From positions 1 through 64,000 of the forward strand of contig JBBTBX010000013.1 of the NCBI GenBank assembly GCA_038043465.1: a stretch of 64,000 nucleotides of DNA, in the 5' to 3' direction. Below, in pieces: positions 8,793 through 17,036 of this stretch; position 1 is the first letter of the stretch; the number at the start of each line of letters is the position of its first letter. The notes below the pieces were generated by a model. That model saw nothing but the letters and a program-made list of their open reading frames with translations. It made no database searches and was not told the origin of the DNA. A program made the translations under genes and the position numbers. Source of the stretch: SXRF01 sp038043465 (GTDB lineage Bacteria; Pseudomonadota; Alphaproteobacteria; Rickettsiales; SXRF01).

Positions 8793-9056
8793 TTAAATGG
8801 TTTGTGGTATTTTGGAGTTTTGTATTCCTAGCATCTGGGGGACGATTGAAGTTCTTTCCTGTCCCATCTTCACCCGTGCCAGCATAGCACGTAGTGAGGC
8901 TGAGGGGAGGGTGATATTATTGTTTGCCGGAGATTCTGTTGCCACAAACCCAGCCAGATTTTTAGATGCGCCAACCTTGCTTTTTTCAAGCCTTTCACGC
9001 AGGGCGTTCACTCTGGAGGTTACATCCGGGCTGGTAGGCATATCTTCCTTGGTCAT
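8793..9056 (-). CDS. Small hypothetical protein upstream of metW
   Basis: 87 residues, soluble and polar, with a helix-forming middle (SRVNALRERLEKSK) and no membrane segment. It ends 9 bases before the metW start, so the two could be one transcript. No clear Shine-Dalgarno precedes the chosen ATG, and an internal Met at residue 6 is an alternative start. The opposite strand carries a similarly long open frame, but that frame is cysteine- and hydrophobe-rich with poor codon logic, so the minus-strand reading is preferred. Function unknown. Confidence 0.45.
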   Translation of the reverse strand: MTKEDMPTSPDVTSRVNALRERLEKSKVGASKNLAGFVATESPANNNITLPSASLRAMLARVKMGQERTSIVPQMLGIQNSKIPQTI

Positions 9057-9137
9057 TGATGTTTAGAGCAGTCACTATAGCAGAGCAAAACATCTTATAC
9101 AAGTTGCGAAGATATGAAGATTTGATGACAATTGCGT

Positions 9138-9206
9138 AGTCGTGGTTCGTGATAAACGTGATTCGTGAATAGTTATCACGACTATCACGCTTGCCACGGC
9201 TACCAC
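9138..9206. repeat. Palindromic heptamer-repeat element
   Basis: Left arm of degenerate 7-base units (CGTGGTT, CGTGATA, CGTGATT, CGTGAAT) and right arm of complementary units (CACGACT, ATCACGC, TTGCCAC, CTACCACG) around AGTTAT. It lies upstream of pntB and belongs to the family described in the findings. Confidence 0.7.
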
Positions 9207-9304
9207 GTAAGTAATAAGAAACTCAAATATTATAAAAGTCATTGCCACATTCCGGGGAGATAGTGTATTCATATGTGCAATTTAACCAGCCTCAATGTGT
9301 ATTT

Positions 9305-10699
9305 ATGAATGATATTTCCGCTTTGTTATATTTAGTCTCTTCCGTCCTGTTCATACTCGCACTTAAAGGGCTTTCCTCGCCAGCCACTGCTCGGCGCGGG
9401 AATATATATGGTATTGCCGGGATGGTGCTTGCCATAATTACAACCCTTGCCATGCCTGCTATCGAAAATTACCTGCTGATATTATTCGGGATTATGATCG
9501 GTGGGATTATAGGAACAGTGATTGCCAAAAAAATTGCGATGACCGCCATGCCACAACTGGTTGCCGGATTCCATTCCCTTGTTGGTTTGGCAGCGGTGTT
9601 GGTTGCTTCTGCCGCGCTTTTATCGCCGGAAAGTTACGGCATTGGCAATAAGGGGAGTATCCATGCAGGTAGCTTGCTGGAGATGAGTCTTGGCGCGGTT
9701 ATTGGCGCGATTACTTTTACCGGTTCTATTGTCGCGTTTGCTAAACTGCAAGGGCTGGTCTCGGGAAAGCCACTGCGTTTTGCCGGACAAAATATGGTAA
9801 ATGCCTTAATCGCCCTTTCGATTGTTTTGTTGATTGTGATTTTCTGCTTAAGTGAAGCAAAACTTATATTCGCGCTGATGGTTCTGTTGGCACTGGTGAT
9901 TGGTGTTCTGCTTATCATTCCGATTGGCGGGGCGGATATGCCGGTTGTGGTTTCCATGCTGAATTCTTATTCCGGCTGGGCGGCATCGGGCATTGGCTTT
10001 ACCCTTGGCAATCCGTTGCTTATCATTACCGGCGCGTTGGTGGGTGCGAGTGGCGCGATTCTTTCATACATAATGTGTAAGGCGATGAACCGTTCGATTA
10101 TCAATGTGATATTCGGCGGGTTTGGTGGGCAGGCTGGGGCTTCTGTGGCAAATGTTGAAACCGGTGATAAGCCGGTTAAAAGTGGTAGCGCGGAAGATGC
10201 GGCGTTTTTGCTTAAAAATTCCGGCTCGGTTATCATTGTTCCTGGATATGGAATGGCGGTGGCGCAGGCGCAGCACGCGCTGCGTGAGATGGCGGAGGAG
10301 TTGGAAAAAGAAGGCATCACTGTGCGCTATGCGATTCATCCGGTGGCGGGGCGTATGCCCGGGCATATGAACGTGTTGCTTGCCGAAGCGAATGTGCCGT
10401 ATGATCTGGTGGTTGAGTTGGAAGAGATAAATAACGATTTTGCAACTACCGATGTGGCTTTTGTGATTGGCGCGAATGACGTTACCAATCCGGCGGCGAA
10501 AAATAACCCGAGCAGCCCGATTTTCGGGATGCCGGTGCTGGATGTGGGTGCAGCTAAAACTGTTATTTTCATCAAACGCGGGATGGCAGCGGGTTACGCC
10601 GGAATTGAAAATGAATTGTTCTATCAGGATAATACTATGATGCTCTTTGGCGATGCCAAGAAAGTGACGGAAGAATTGGTGAAGGCGTTGAAGAGTTGA
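9305..10699 (+). CDS. pntB: NAD(P) transhydrogenase subunit beta
   Basis: ATG at 9305 gives MNDISALLYLVSSVLFILAL, the usual beginning of PntB, and a protein of 464 residues (E. coli PntB has 462). An upstream GTG extension reads through non-conserved sequence. Residues 1-270 contain about eight membrane segments forming part of the proton channel. Residues 290-464 are the NADP(H)-binding domain III, with PGYGMAVAQAQ, VAGRMPGHMNVLLAEA, GANDVTNPAA and IKRGMAAGYAG. The enzyme couples proton re-entry to hydride transfer from NADH to NADP+. The alpha subunit gene normally sits directly upstream but is absent here. The gene has an intergenic region of its own and no obvious Shine-Dalgarno. Confidence 0.95.
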   Translation: MNDISALLYLVSSVLFILALKGLSSPATARRGNIYGIAGMVLAIITTLAMPAIENYLLILFGIMIGGIIGTVIAKKIAMTAMPQLVAGFHSLVGLAAVLVASAALLSPESYGIGNKGSIHAGSLLEMSLGAVIGAITFTGSIVAFAKLQGLVSGKPLRFAGQNMVNALIALSIVLLIVIFCLSEAKLIFALMVLLALVIGVLLIIPIGGADMPVVVSMLNSYSGWAASGIGFTLGNPLLIITGALVGASGAILSYIMCKAMNRSIINVIFGGFGGQAGASVANVETGDKPVKSGSAEDAAFLLKNSGSVIIVPGYGMAVAQAQHALREMAEELEKEGITVRYAIHPVAGRMPGHMNVLLAEANVPYDLVVELEEINNDFATTDVAFVIGANDVTNPAAKNNPSSPIFGMPVLDVGAAKTVIFIKRGMAAGYAGIENELFYQDNTMMLFGDAKKVTEELVKALKS

Positions 10700-10800
10700 A
10701 GAATTGAGGAAATGAGGAAATGGGGAAATGGCGAATTGGGGAAAAATTATAAATTCCTCAATTCCTCAATTCTTCAATTCTTCAATTCTTCAATTCCCCT
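10686..10800. repeat. Palindromic octamer-repeat element between pntB and xseB
   Basis: The left arm is a run of 8-base units (GAGGAAAT, GAGGAAAT, GGGGAAAT) and the right arm of CAATTCCT, CAATTCCT, CAATTCTT, CAATTCTT units. The arms are complementary. It begins inside the last codons of pntB. A sister copy is inserted inside yggS (49516-49617). Confidence 0.8.
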
Positions 10801-10837
10801 TGCAACTATTGGCAATTTTTATTATAGTCGCACGCCT

Positions 10838-11089
10838 ATGACAAAACCATCCCCAGCAGAAAATCAAACTGAAATTCCTTTCGAGGCAGCTCTTAAAGAG
10901 CTGGAGGCGATTGTGCGCAAGCTTGAAGGTGGAGCAGGGGATCTGGAATCTTCTATCGCTGATTATGTGCGCGGCACTGAGCTTAAGGATTACTGCCAGA
11001 AGAAGCTCGAAAGCGCGCGCCTCAAAGTGGAATCTATCCTGCAATCCAAGGATGGCACTGTAACAACCAAACCTTTCGATAATATATAG
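10838..11089 (+). CDS. xseB: Exodeoxyribonuclease VII small subunit
   Basis: ATG at 10838 yields 83 residues (E. coli XseB has 80). An in-frame upstream start at 10712 would only translate the octamer repeat, so it is rejected. The core FEAALKELEAIVRKLEGG, then LESSIADYVRGTEL and YCQKKLESARLKVESI, is the conserved two-helix XseB fold that lines the XseA nuclease and assembles exonuclease VII, which degrades single-stranded DNA from both ends. It lies 14 bases upstream of ispA, the common xseB-ispA arrangement. Confidence 0.92.
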   Translation: MTKPSPAENQTEIPFEAALKELEAIVRKLEGGAGDLESSIADYVRGTELKDYCQKKLESARLKVESILQSKDGTVTTKPFDNI

Positions 11090-11103
11090 AAATATAGAGA
11101 TTT

Positions 11104-12069
11104 ATGTCCATAAAACTTCCCGATAATCTGCAGGATGCTATTGCTTTTGTTGCCGACTCCCTGACCGAGCGCATGGATGAATTGCTGCGCGTCCCACAGG
11201 TTAATGATAACACTGTTATTTCCATAAATTCAAAAGCTACTGCCTCGCCGGATGCGCGTATTTTAAAGGAAGACAAAATTGTTGAAGCAATGCGTTATAG
11301 CGCGCTGGGTGGCGGTAAGCGTCTGCGCCCATTTCTAACCGTATGCGCCAGCGGTCTGTTTGGTGTGAGCATGGATTCGGCTCTGGAAACGGCTTCTGCT
11401 ATTGAGTTTATCCATACCTATTCGCTTATGCATGATGATTTGCCGGCAATGGATAATGATGATCTGCGCCGTGGAAAACCAACTTCCCATGTGGTTTTTG
11501 GTGAAGCGGCAGCGATTCTTGCTGGCGATGGGTTGCTTACATATGCTTTCCAGATTCTTGCCAGCCAGAAAACCCATGCTGACCCTGCGGTGCGCTGCGA
11601 GTTAATTTCAGCTTTAGCGCAAGCTTCCGGCAGTTGGGGAATGGTCGGCGGGCAGATGATGGATCTGGACTCAGAAAACAAGAAATTATCCACGGATGAG
11701 ATTATCCGCCTGCAGCGTATGAAAACCGGTGAATTGTTTGCGGTGTCATGTGAAGCAGGGGCGATTCTGGGCAAAGCTCCGAACATGATGCGCAAATTGA
11801 TGCGTGCCTACGCCCATGATATGGGGCTGGCTTTCCAGATTACTGACGATTTGCTTGATGTTGAAGGCACACGTATCCAGACTGGAAAGGGCGTGCGCAA
11901 GGATAAAATCGCAGGCAAGGCAACACTGGTTTCGAGCATGGGAGTTGAACGCGCCCGCGAACACGCGCAGATTCTGGTGCGACAGGCGATTTCCTATCTT
12001 GACGTATTTGATAAGAAAGCTGATAATTTGCGGGATCTGGCGGAGTTTGTGATTTCGCGCAAATCTTAA
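11104..12069 (+). CDS. ispA: Farnesyl/geranylgeranyl diphosphate synthase
   Basis: 321 residues, somewhat longer than E. coli IspA (299) because of an extended N-terminus. It has the trans-isoprenyl diphosphate synthase motifs: GGGKRLRPFL (IPP binding), the first aspartate-rich motif DDLPAMD at residues 111-117 followed by DDLRRGKPTSH, and the second DDLLD at 248-252. The two-residue insertion in the first motif (DDxxxxD) is typical of bacterial FPP/GGPP synthases. It condenses IPP with allylic diphosphates to make the precursor for undecaprenyl phosphate, quinones and heme A. It follows xseB; dxs, which often comes next in this operon, is not present. Confidence 0.93.
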   Translation: MSIKLPDNLQDAIAFVADSLTERMDELLRVPQVNDNTVISINSKATASPDARILKEDKIVEAMRYSALGGGKRLRPFLTVCASGLFGVSMDSALETASAIEFIHTYSLMHDDLPAMDNDDLRRGKPTSHVVFGEAAAILAGDGLLTYAFQILASQKTHADPAVRCELISALAQASGSWGMVGGQMMDLDSENKKLSTDEIIRLQRMKTGELFAVSCEAGAILGKAPNMMRKLMRAYAHDMGLAFQITDDLLDVEGTRIQTGKGVRKDKIAGKATLVSSMGVERAREHAQILVRQAISYLDVFDKKADNLRDLAEFVISRKS

Positions 12070-12094
12070 ATATTATTTGAGACTGGAATTGGCG

Positions 12095-12511
12095 ATGAAT
12101 TTCTATCTGGATGTGTTTGTTGAGTCTTTAATAGTTTCCAGTTTTATTCCGTTTGTGAGTGACCCGACTTTCTTTGCCATGAAAGGGTTTGGTGGGCATG
12201 ACATGAATATTGCCGTGGCACTTGCTATACTCGGTTCGACGATTGGCGCGGCGATCTGTTATGTGGTAGGACACTGGATTGCAGAAATATACAAACTGGA
12301 CGGCAACCAGAAAAACCTCAGTATAGAAAAATATAACAAGGCATCGCGGTTTTTTTCTAAACATATCATGATACTTATGCTGTTTACCTGGCTGCCGCTG
12401 CTTAAATTCCTGCCGCTTTTTTCCGGATTTCTGGGAGGTAACGCAAAGCTCACCATGTTACTGGTGGTTTTGGGGAAAGCAGGGTATTATGGGTATTATG
12501 GGCTATTTTAG
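12095..12511 (+). CDS. YqaA/DedA-type (VTT domain) membrane protein
   Basis: 138 residues from ATG 12095; the frame also has an upstream TTG at 12077, which is less likely. It has four hydrophobic stretches and the pattern of small YqaA-like SNARE-associated/VTT proteins: N-terminal FVESLIVSSFIPF, then ILGSTIGAAICYVVGHW and a C-terminal FTWLPLLKFLPLFSGFLG segment. Related DedA proteins are implicated in lipid-carrier flipping and membrane homeostasis. The last residues (YYGYYGLF) run straight into the GGATTAG tandem repeat, so the C-terminus may have been shortened by that repeat. It sits 25 bases behind ispA and may be co-transcribed. Confidence 0.75.
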   Translation: MNFYLDVFVESLIVSSFIPFVSDPTFFAMKGFGGHDMNIAVALAILGSTIGAAICYVVGHWIAEIYKLDGNQKNLSIEKYNKASRFFSKHIMILMLFTWLPLLKFLPLFSGFLGGNAKLTMLLVVLGKAGYYGYYGLF

Positions 12512-12512
12512 T

Positions 12513-12558
12513 AGGGATTAGGGATTAGGGATTAGGGATTAGGGATTAGGGATTAGGG
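12513..12558. repeat. Tandem GGATTAG heptamer array
   Basis: About six near-perfect copies of GGATTAG directly after the VTT gene stop. It is the cleanest tandem example of the heptamer family in the window. No complementary arm is seen here. Confidence 0.85.
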
Positions 12559-12584
12559 AAGAGAAGCCTAGAAGGCAGAATTGT

Positions 12585-12652
12585 AGACACAGGATCTGTT
12601 TCCAATTGAGCGAGATCCTGCGCTGCGACTATGTCGCCCGCAGGATTGTGTG
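12585..12652. repeat. Palindromic repeat, ACAGGATCTG...GATCCTGCGCTG family
   Basis: Contains CACAGGATCTGTTTCCAATT and then GATCCTGCGCTGCGAC with a TGTCGC...GCAGGAT closing arm. Related copies are at 41024-41058 and 61996-62088. It lies at the 3' end of tyrS. Confidence 0.7.
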
Positions 12653-12654
12653 TA

Positions 12655-14070
12655 TCACTTCAACTTAACCAACAAATGCTTTTTCTTACCGGAGGAAAGT
12701 TTCAGCATGCCGTTTGGCTTGAAATTTGCCGGTGTTATGCTGATATTTTCATCTTCGACTTTCTGGTCATTGATTTTTGCACCGCCGCCACGTATCAGCC
12801 TTTTAGCCTCGCCACCGGAATCAGAAAGCCCTGACAGGCGGAACAGCTCATAAGCTGCGACACCCTTGCCGAGAGTTGCTGCAGGCAGGATGTAAACCGG
12901 AATGTCCTCACCAATTTTGCCTTGCTCAAAAGTTTTCTTAGCAGTTTCGGCTGCCTGTTTTGCAGCACGTTCGCCATGACATATTTTGGTTGCTTCGGTT
13001 GCCAGAATTTTCTTAACCTCATTGATGTCCGCGCCTTTTGCTTTTTCCAGCTTTTCTATCTCAGCAAGTGGCAGCTCGGTGAACAGGCGCAGGAAACGCC
13101 CAACATCGGCATCTTCCACATTGCGCCAATACTGCCAGTAATCATAAGCGGGGAGCATATCTTTATTCAGCCACACCGCGCCACTTTCGCTTTTACCCAT
13201 TTTCGCACCGCTGCTGGTGGTGAGTAGGGGAGTGGTAAGCCCATACAGGTTTTTACTGCTTTCACCCATAAAATTAAGGAAGGCTTCCTGTGTGTAATCC
13301 TTCGGGTCGGTGCGTGTTGATTTAATCATCGGTTGCACTTCCAGCACCTTCAGGGTTTTGTCCTTGGACTGCTCAATAACCATTGGCTGGAAACTGGTTG
13401 CCGATTCGATGCGCTTGTTGAGGTCAATACCCATGATGATATTGCCCCACTGGTCGGAACCGCCAATCTGCAAAGTGCAGCCATAACGCGAGTTAAGCTC
13501 TACGAAATCATACGCCTGCAATATCATGTAATTAAACTCAAGGAAGCTTAAGTTTTGCTCGCGCTCAAGACGGGATTTGACGCTGTCCTGTGTCAGCATT
13601 CGGTTTACGGAAAAAAACTTTCCATATTCGCGCAGGAAATTAATGTAGTTGAGTTTCTCCAGCCATGTGGCGTTGTTGACCAGAATTGCATCATTCTGAC
13701 CGGAGCCGAAATCTATGAACTGCTCAAGGAGCTTCTGGATTGAATCTATATTGCGGTTGATGTCGGTTTCAGAGAGCATCTTGCGGGCTTCATCCTTGCC
13801 GGATGGGTCGCCAACCCGACTGGTTCCACCACCGAGAAGGACAATAGGCTTGTGTCCGGTTTTTTGCAGCCAGCGCAGGATCATAATCTGCACCAAGCTT
13901 CCCACATGCAGGCTTTGGGCAGTGGCATCAAAGCCGATATAAGCGGTTACGCGGTTGTTGCTTAAAGCTTTGTCGAGACCTGTCGCATCTGTGCATTGGT
14001 GGATAAATCCACGGCTTTGCATCACCTGCAAAAATTCGGAATTAAACTTAACTGGTTCTGCTTTTGCCAT
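12655..14070 (-). CDS. tyrS: Tyrosyl-tRNA synthetase with an internal insertion
   Basis: 471 residues (E. coli TyrS has 424). Class I signature motifs are present: HVGS at residues 55-58 in place of HIGH, and KMGKS at 290-294. GGGTSRVGDPSGK, QIGGSDQWGNI and the C-terminal S4-like RNA-binding domain (AAYELFRLSGL onward) are all conserved. Between GIDLNKR and YGLTTPLLTTSSGAK, where most TyrS proteins have about ten residues, there is an insertion of about 50 residues (roughly 222-274, bases 13248-13407). It is not made of the short repeats seen elsewhere. It lies next to the KMGKS loop. The gene stands alone, with repeats on its 3' side. Confidence 0.95.
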   Translation of the reverse strand: MAKAEPVKFNSEFLQVMQSRGFIHQCTDATGLDKALSNNRVTAYIGFDATAQSLHVGSLVQIMILRWLQKTGHKPIVLLGGGTSRVGDPSGKDEARKMLSETDINRNIDSIQKLLEQFIDFGSGQNDAILVNNATWLEKLNYINFLREYGKFFSVNRMLTQDSVKSRLEREQNLSFLEFNYMILQAYDFVELNSRYGCTLQIGGSDQWGNIIMGIDLNKRIESATSFQPMVIEQSKDKTLKVLEVQPMIKSTRTDPKDYTQEAFLNFMGESSKNLYGLTTPLLTTSSGAKMGKSESGAVWLNKDMLPAYDYWQYWRNVEDADVGRFLRLFTELPLAEIEKLEKAKGADINEVKKILATEATKICHGERAAKQAAETAKKTFEQGKIGEDIPVYILPAATLGKGVAAYELFRLSGLSDSGGEAKRLIRGGGAKINDQKVEDENISITPANFKPNGMLKLSSGKKKHLLVKLK

Positions 14071-14190
14071 AGTACGTATTATTATTGTAAATTATTATCA
14101 ATTTATTAATGAGATGGATTTAAAATGAAGAGATAATATATGTTTCTATAAAAATGTATAGCAATATTAAGGGGCTAGAGAGCTAGGGAA

Positions 14191-14295
14191 TTGTCATCCC
14201 CGATTTAATCGGGGATCTGGGGGCATAAGTTCTGTCGGTGATTTTTGCTCAAGATCCCCGCCAATTCTTTCAAACAAGGTTGGGCGGGGACGACA
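14191..14295. repeat. Palindromic repeat, GTCATCCCCG...CGGGGATGACA family
   Basis: Starts TTGTCATCCCCGATTTAATC, has an internal GATCCCCGCC and ends GGGCGGGGACGACA. Other copies are at 42361, 47471, 49918 and 58327. It occupies the gap between tyrS and anmK, which are divergent. Confidence 0.8.
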
Positions 14296-14351
14296 GCCTC
14301 TGCCGTAGGTAGAGAAGCGAAAGAAGTAAAAATGAAGTAGTGAGGTTGGCA

Positions 14352-15449
14352 ATGAAACACGAGGAAAAATGGGCGTTGGGGCTGATGAGCGGTACGTCGC
14401 TGGACGGTATTGATGCCGCTCTTATCCGCAGTGACGGTGAGCATATCATTGAATTTGGCCATTCTATCACCATTCCTTACAATGAAAATGAAAAGAAATC
14501 GCTGCGTGAGGCTGTGCATGGGCGCGGTGATATGCTGCTTGCCGAACAGCATATTACCCTGAAACATGCGGATGTGGTTCGGGAATTGCTGAAAAAGGCG
14601 AATTTAAGCTTTAAGGAAATTCAGGTTATCGGCTTTCACGGGCAGACGGTTTCACACCGTCCGGATGAGCATTTGACATGGCAGATTGGTGATGGTGCGC
14701 TGCTTGCTGAAAAAACCAGGATTGACGTTGTTTCCGATTTCCGCAGGCGCGATGTGGCAGCCGGAGGGCAGGGCGCGCCGCTGGTGCCACTCTATCATGC
14801 GGCTTTAGCGCGACATATGGATCTGCCAGTGGCGATACTCAATATTGGCGGGATTGCCAATGTGACATGGATTGGGCGTTCGGAAGATACTTCGCATGAG
14901 CTGATGGCGATGGATATTCTGGCGTTTGATACGGGAACGGGGAACGTGTTGCTCAATGAATGGGCATTTAAGCATACTGCGAATGATCGCGATGTCGATG
15001 GCAAGCTTGCCCTTGCTGGTAAAGCGGATAACGCCATTGTTGAATCCATGCTGAAGGATTGGTTTTTTGCCAAGCATCCGCCCAAATCACTCGACCGTAA
15101 TTATTTTTCTTTTGAAGCTGTAGAGCATATGTCGTCTGCTGATGGCGCGGCAACACTCACCGAATTTACCACTGCTGCGGTGGAGGCTGGGGCAAAGTTT
15201 TTTCCCAAACCAGCCAAGCAATGGTTTGTAAGTGGTGGTGGACGTTTGAATCCTGCCATTATGCAATCGCTGCGACGCAGATTTAAAAATGTCTATCCTG
15301 TAGAATCGCTGGGTTGGACTGGCGATTCACTGGAGGCGCAGGCATTCGCTTTCCTCGCTATCCGTTCGCTTAAAAACCTGCCGCTTTCACTGCCGACCAC
15401 AACCGGTGCAATCCGCGCGGTTACGGGCGGGGCTTTGTATCGGGCGTAG
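14352..15449 (+). CDS. anmK: Anhydro-N-acetylmuramic acid kinase
   Basis: 365 residues from ATG 14352 (E. coli AnmK has 369). TGAGG six bases upstream acts as Shine-Dalgarno and beats the in-frame start at 14340. The N-terminal phosphate-binding loop GLMSGTSLDGIDAAL is diagnostic. QVIGFHGQTVSHRP, VVSDFRRRDVAAGGQGAPL, LNIGGIANVTWIG and AFDTGTGNVLLN are further AnmK blocks. The enzyme hydrates and phosphorylates the 1,6-anhydro-MurNAc released by peptidoglycan turnover to MurNAc-6-P for recycling. The stop codon is made by the first unit of a heptamer repeat (CGTAGTT). Confidence 0.95.
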   Translation: MKHEEKWALGLMSGTSLDGIDAALIRSDGEHIIEFGHSITIPYNENEKKSLREAVHGRGDMLLAEQHITLKHADVVRELLKKANLSFKEIQVIGFHGQTVSHRPDEHLTWQIGDGALLAEKTRIDVVSDFRRRDVAAGGQGAPLVPLYHAALARHMDLPVAILNIGGIANVTWIGRSEDTSHELMAMDILAFDTGTGNVLLNEWAFKHTANDRDVDGKLALAGKADNAIVESMLKDWFFAKHPPKSLDRNYFSFEAVEHMSSADGAATLTEFTTAAVEAGAKFFPKPAKQWFVSGGGRLNPAIMQSLRRRFKNVYPVESLGWTGDSLEAQAFAFLAIRSLKNLPLSLPTTTGAIRAVTGGALYRA

Positions 15450-15480
15450 TTCGTACCTCGTACCTCGTAGTTCGTACTTC
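15444..15480. repeat. Short tandem heptamer repeat (CGTACCT/CGTAGTT)
   Basis: Units CGTAGTT, CGTACCT, CGTACCT, CGTAGTT, CGTACTT overlap the anmK stop codon. A related CGTAGTT set lies at 43533-43600. Confidence 0.75.
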
Positions 15481-15510
15481 TCATCCGATTAAATCGGGGA
15501 GGAAAATATA

Positions 15511-16305
15511 TTATAATCCTCGAAAGCTTTTGGAGAGAGCGAAGCTAACCATGCCATCATTTTTAATTGGTGGTAAAAAATTAAGCTGAACACCAAGACC
15601 GGTTTCTTGGTGTTCTACTATGGCAAGTCCGGTTGCTAATGCTGTAAAATCTCCGATGCTTGGACCATCCCTACGATAACTGCCATTTTGAGTATATGCC
15701 ACTCCTGCGCTGGCACCAAATTTTGCTATAAAAGTACCAAGTTGCTCTGTTTTGAGCTTTGCATTAAAAGGAGTATAATTAACTCCTCCGACAATTGTTG
15801 TATCATTGTAGCTGTTTTTAAAGCCACCAGCAAATACCCCAACATCACGTGGGTCAAAATTAAATGTTTTGGTGTGTTTATCACTTCTGTCTATCGATGC
15901 TTCAAGAATGAGGCCGGGATTGAATTCATTGTAATGCTTATTATTTGGCACATATGTGGCATAATATTGCCCATCATTAGGATTAAACACAGGTTTAGTC
16001 TGATCAAATGTTCCACCATGATCATATTTTGCGTGTTCAAAATTTCTGTTAAAATGATGGCTGATGAGCGGTACTATAGCTCTTATTGAGAATTTGGTTT
16101 TTTCAGGTTCGCTTTTCTCATGGGTGGCTTCTTTGGTGGTTTGGGGCATTACAGAAGGAGCGGAATTTTCCTGAGACGTGGTGAATGGGGCGGGAGGATA
16201 ATTTTGCTGCATCCCCTTTGTTACTTTATCCAAAGCTTGAGGGTCTACCATTCCAGTCTGGGGGGCATAGTTTGCTTTTATAGCGAGTTTTTTAAATTCT
16301 TCCAT
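15511..16305 (-). CDS. Leaderless beta-barrel-like protein of unknown function
   Basis: 264 residues. No signal peptide: the N-terminus MEEFKKLAIKANYAPQ is amphipathic and is followed by a proline/serine-rich linker to about residue 70. From about 75 onward the sequence alternates polar and hydrophobic residues in short strands (PGLILEASIDR, VGVFAGGFKNSYND, TIVGGVNYTPF, FGASAGVAYTQN, GLGVQLNFLPP, MVSFALSKSF), the look of an eight-or-more-stranded barrel. VDPQALDKVTKGM near the start matches VNPEALAKVVDNF in the neighbouring gene at 16394, so they are probably divergent paralogues. It is last in a three-gene minus-strand run behind an aldehyde dehydrogenase. Function unknown. Confidence 0.65.
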   Translation of the reverse strand: MEEFKKLAIKANYAPQTGMVDPQALDKVTKGMQQNYPPAPFTTSQENSAPSVMPQTTKEATHEKSEPEKTKFSIRAIVPLISHHFNRNFEHAKYDHGGTFDQTKPVFNPNDGQYYATYVPNNKHYNEFNPGLILEASIDRSDKHTKTFNFDPRDVGVFAGGFKNSYNDTTIVGGVNYTPFNAKLKTEQLGTFIAKFGASAGVAYTQNGSYRRDGPSIGDFTALATGLAIVEHQETGLGVQLNFLPPIKNDGMVSFALSKSFRGL

Positions 16306-16393
16306 TTACTGCTCATGAATTTTAATAAAATATTAAACATTATATATGTTTTAGTAAAAAGTTCAATAGTTTAATTGATATAAGTTAATATTT

Positions 16394-17014
16394 TTAAAAT
16401 CCTACGCCTGTGCCGACAGTAAATACATTGTCCTGATTGTCGTCTACAGCAGGGGTGACGATGGCTTGGATGAAAACGCCGCTTGGGATATGCTTTATTG
16501 AGCTATATACGCTGCCGAACAGGCCGCAAGTGCCGATGGCGGGGTTGGGGGCGATTTTGTCGCGGTTGCCACGCTCGACGCAAACTACTTGTGCGGAAAC
16601 GCCAAGATTTGCCTGAAAATCTCCTTTTTCGAAAGTAAGTGGAATAGCACCCAGACCAGCGACTAATGTTGCTGCGTCCTTTGTGTTATTGCTTACGATG
16701 GCAAATGCACCGGTATATTTTACTGGTAACGGTGCGCTCAGACCAAAGCCTATGCTGGGTTCGGTGAATGCCCTGCCGTCTTTATTTATGAAAGTATTGG
16801 TGACGGGCAATATGAAGTTGAAGGGGCGGGGTGTGGATTTTTCCTGTTTTTCGGTGCTGAAATTAAGCGGTGAAAAGTTCATATTTACTGGAGTTAGTCG
16901 AACGCTGAAATCCGGCGGACGTGGATAATCATGATATTCTTTTATATCAAAATTATCTACGACCTTCGCTAAAGCTTCCGGGTTTACAGGTTTATCTTCT
17001 GAAGCTTTTGGCAT
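16394..17014 (-). CDS. Leaderless beta-barrel-like protein, paralogue of 15511-16305
   Basis: 206 residues without a signal peptide. The N-terminus KPVNPEALAKVVDNFDI resembles the start of the next gene. A proline-rich linker (YPRPPDF) follows, then strand-like segments such as FNFILPVTNTFINK, PSIGFGLSAPLPV, AATLVAGLGAIPL, FQANLGVSAQVVC and VFTVGTGVGF, ending in an aromatic residue as outer-membrane barrels do. Three cysteines occur late in the protein. It starts 22 bases after the aldehyde dehydrogenase stop, so co-transcription is likely. An outer-membrane-like fold without Sec export is odd and may mean a non-Sec secretion route, an intracellular lipid-binding barrel or an effector. None can be proved here. 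Confidence 0.65.
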   Translation of the reverse strand: MPKASEDKPVNPEALAKVVDNFDIKEYHDYPRPPDFSVRLTPVNMNFSPLNFSTEKQEKSTPRPFNFILPVTNTFINKDGRAFTEPSIGFGLSAPLPVKYTGAFAIVSNNTKDAATLVAGLGAIPLTFEKGDFQANLGVSAQVVCVERGNRDKIAPNPAIGTCGLFGSVYSSIKHIPSGVFIQAIVTPAVDDNQDNVFTVGTGVGF

Positions 17015-17036
17015 TTAAAACTCACAGGTCTAGTAA

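Noticed and set aside
8797..9066. Plus-strand ORF opposite the small gene upstream of metW
   Set aside because: Its cysteine- and hydrophobe-rich sequence looks like a shadow. The minus-strand frame is polar and lies in line with metW.
9242..9304. N-terminal extension of pntB from 9242
   Set aside because: The extra 21 residues do not belong to PntB, whereas the ATG at 9305 gives the conserved start and length.
10712..10837. Longer xseB from 10712
   Set aside because: The extension is octamer-repeat sequence, and XseB begins at 10838.
12513..12558. GGATTAG tandem array considered as a CRISPR-like or telomere-like array
   Set aside because: The units are contiguous with no spacers, only about six copies are present, no cas genes are near, and similar heptamer arrays occur at many other sites.
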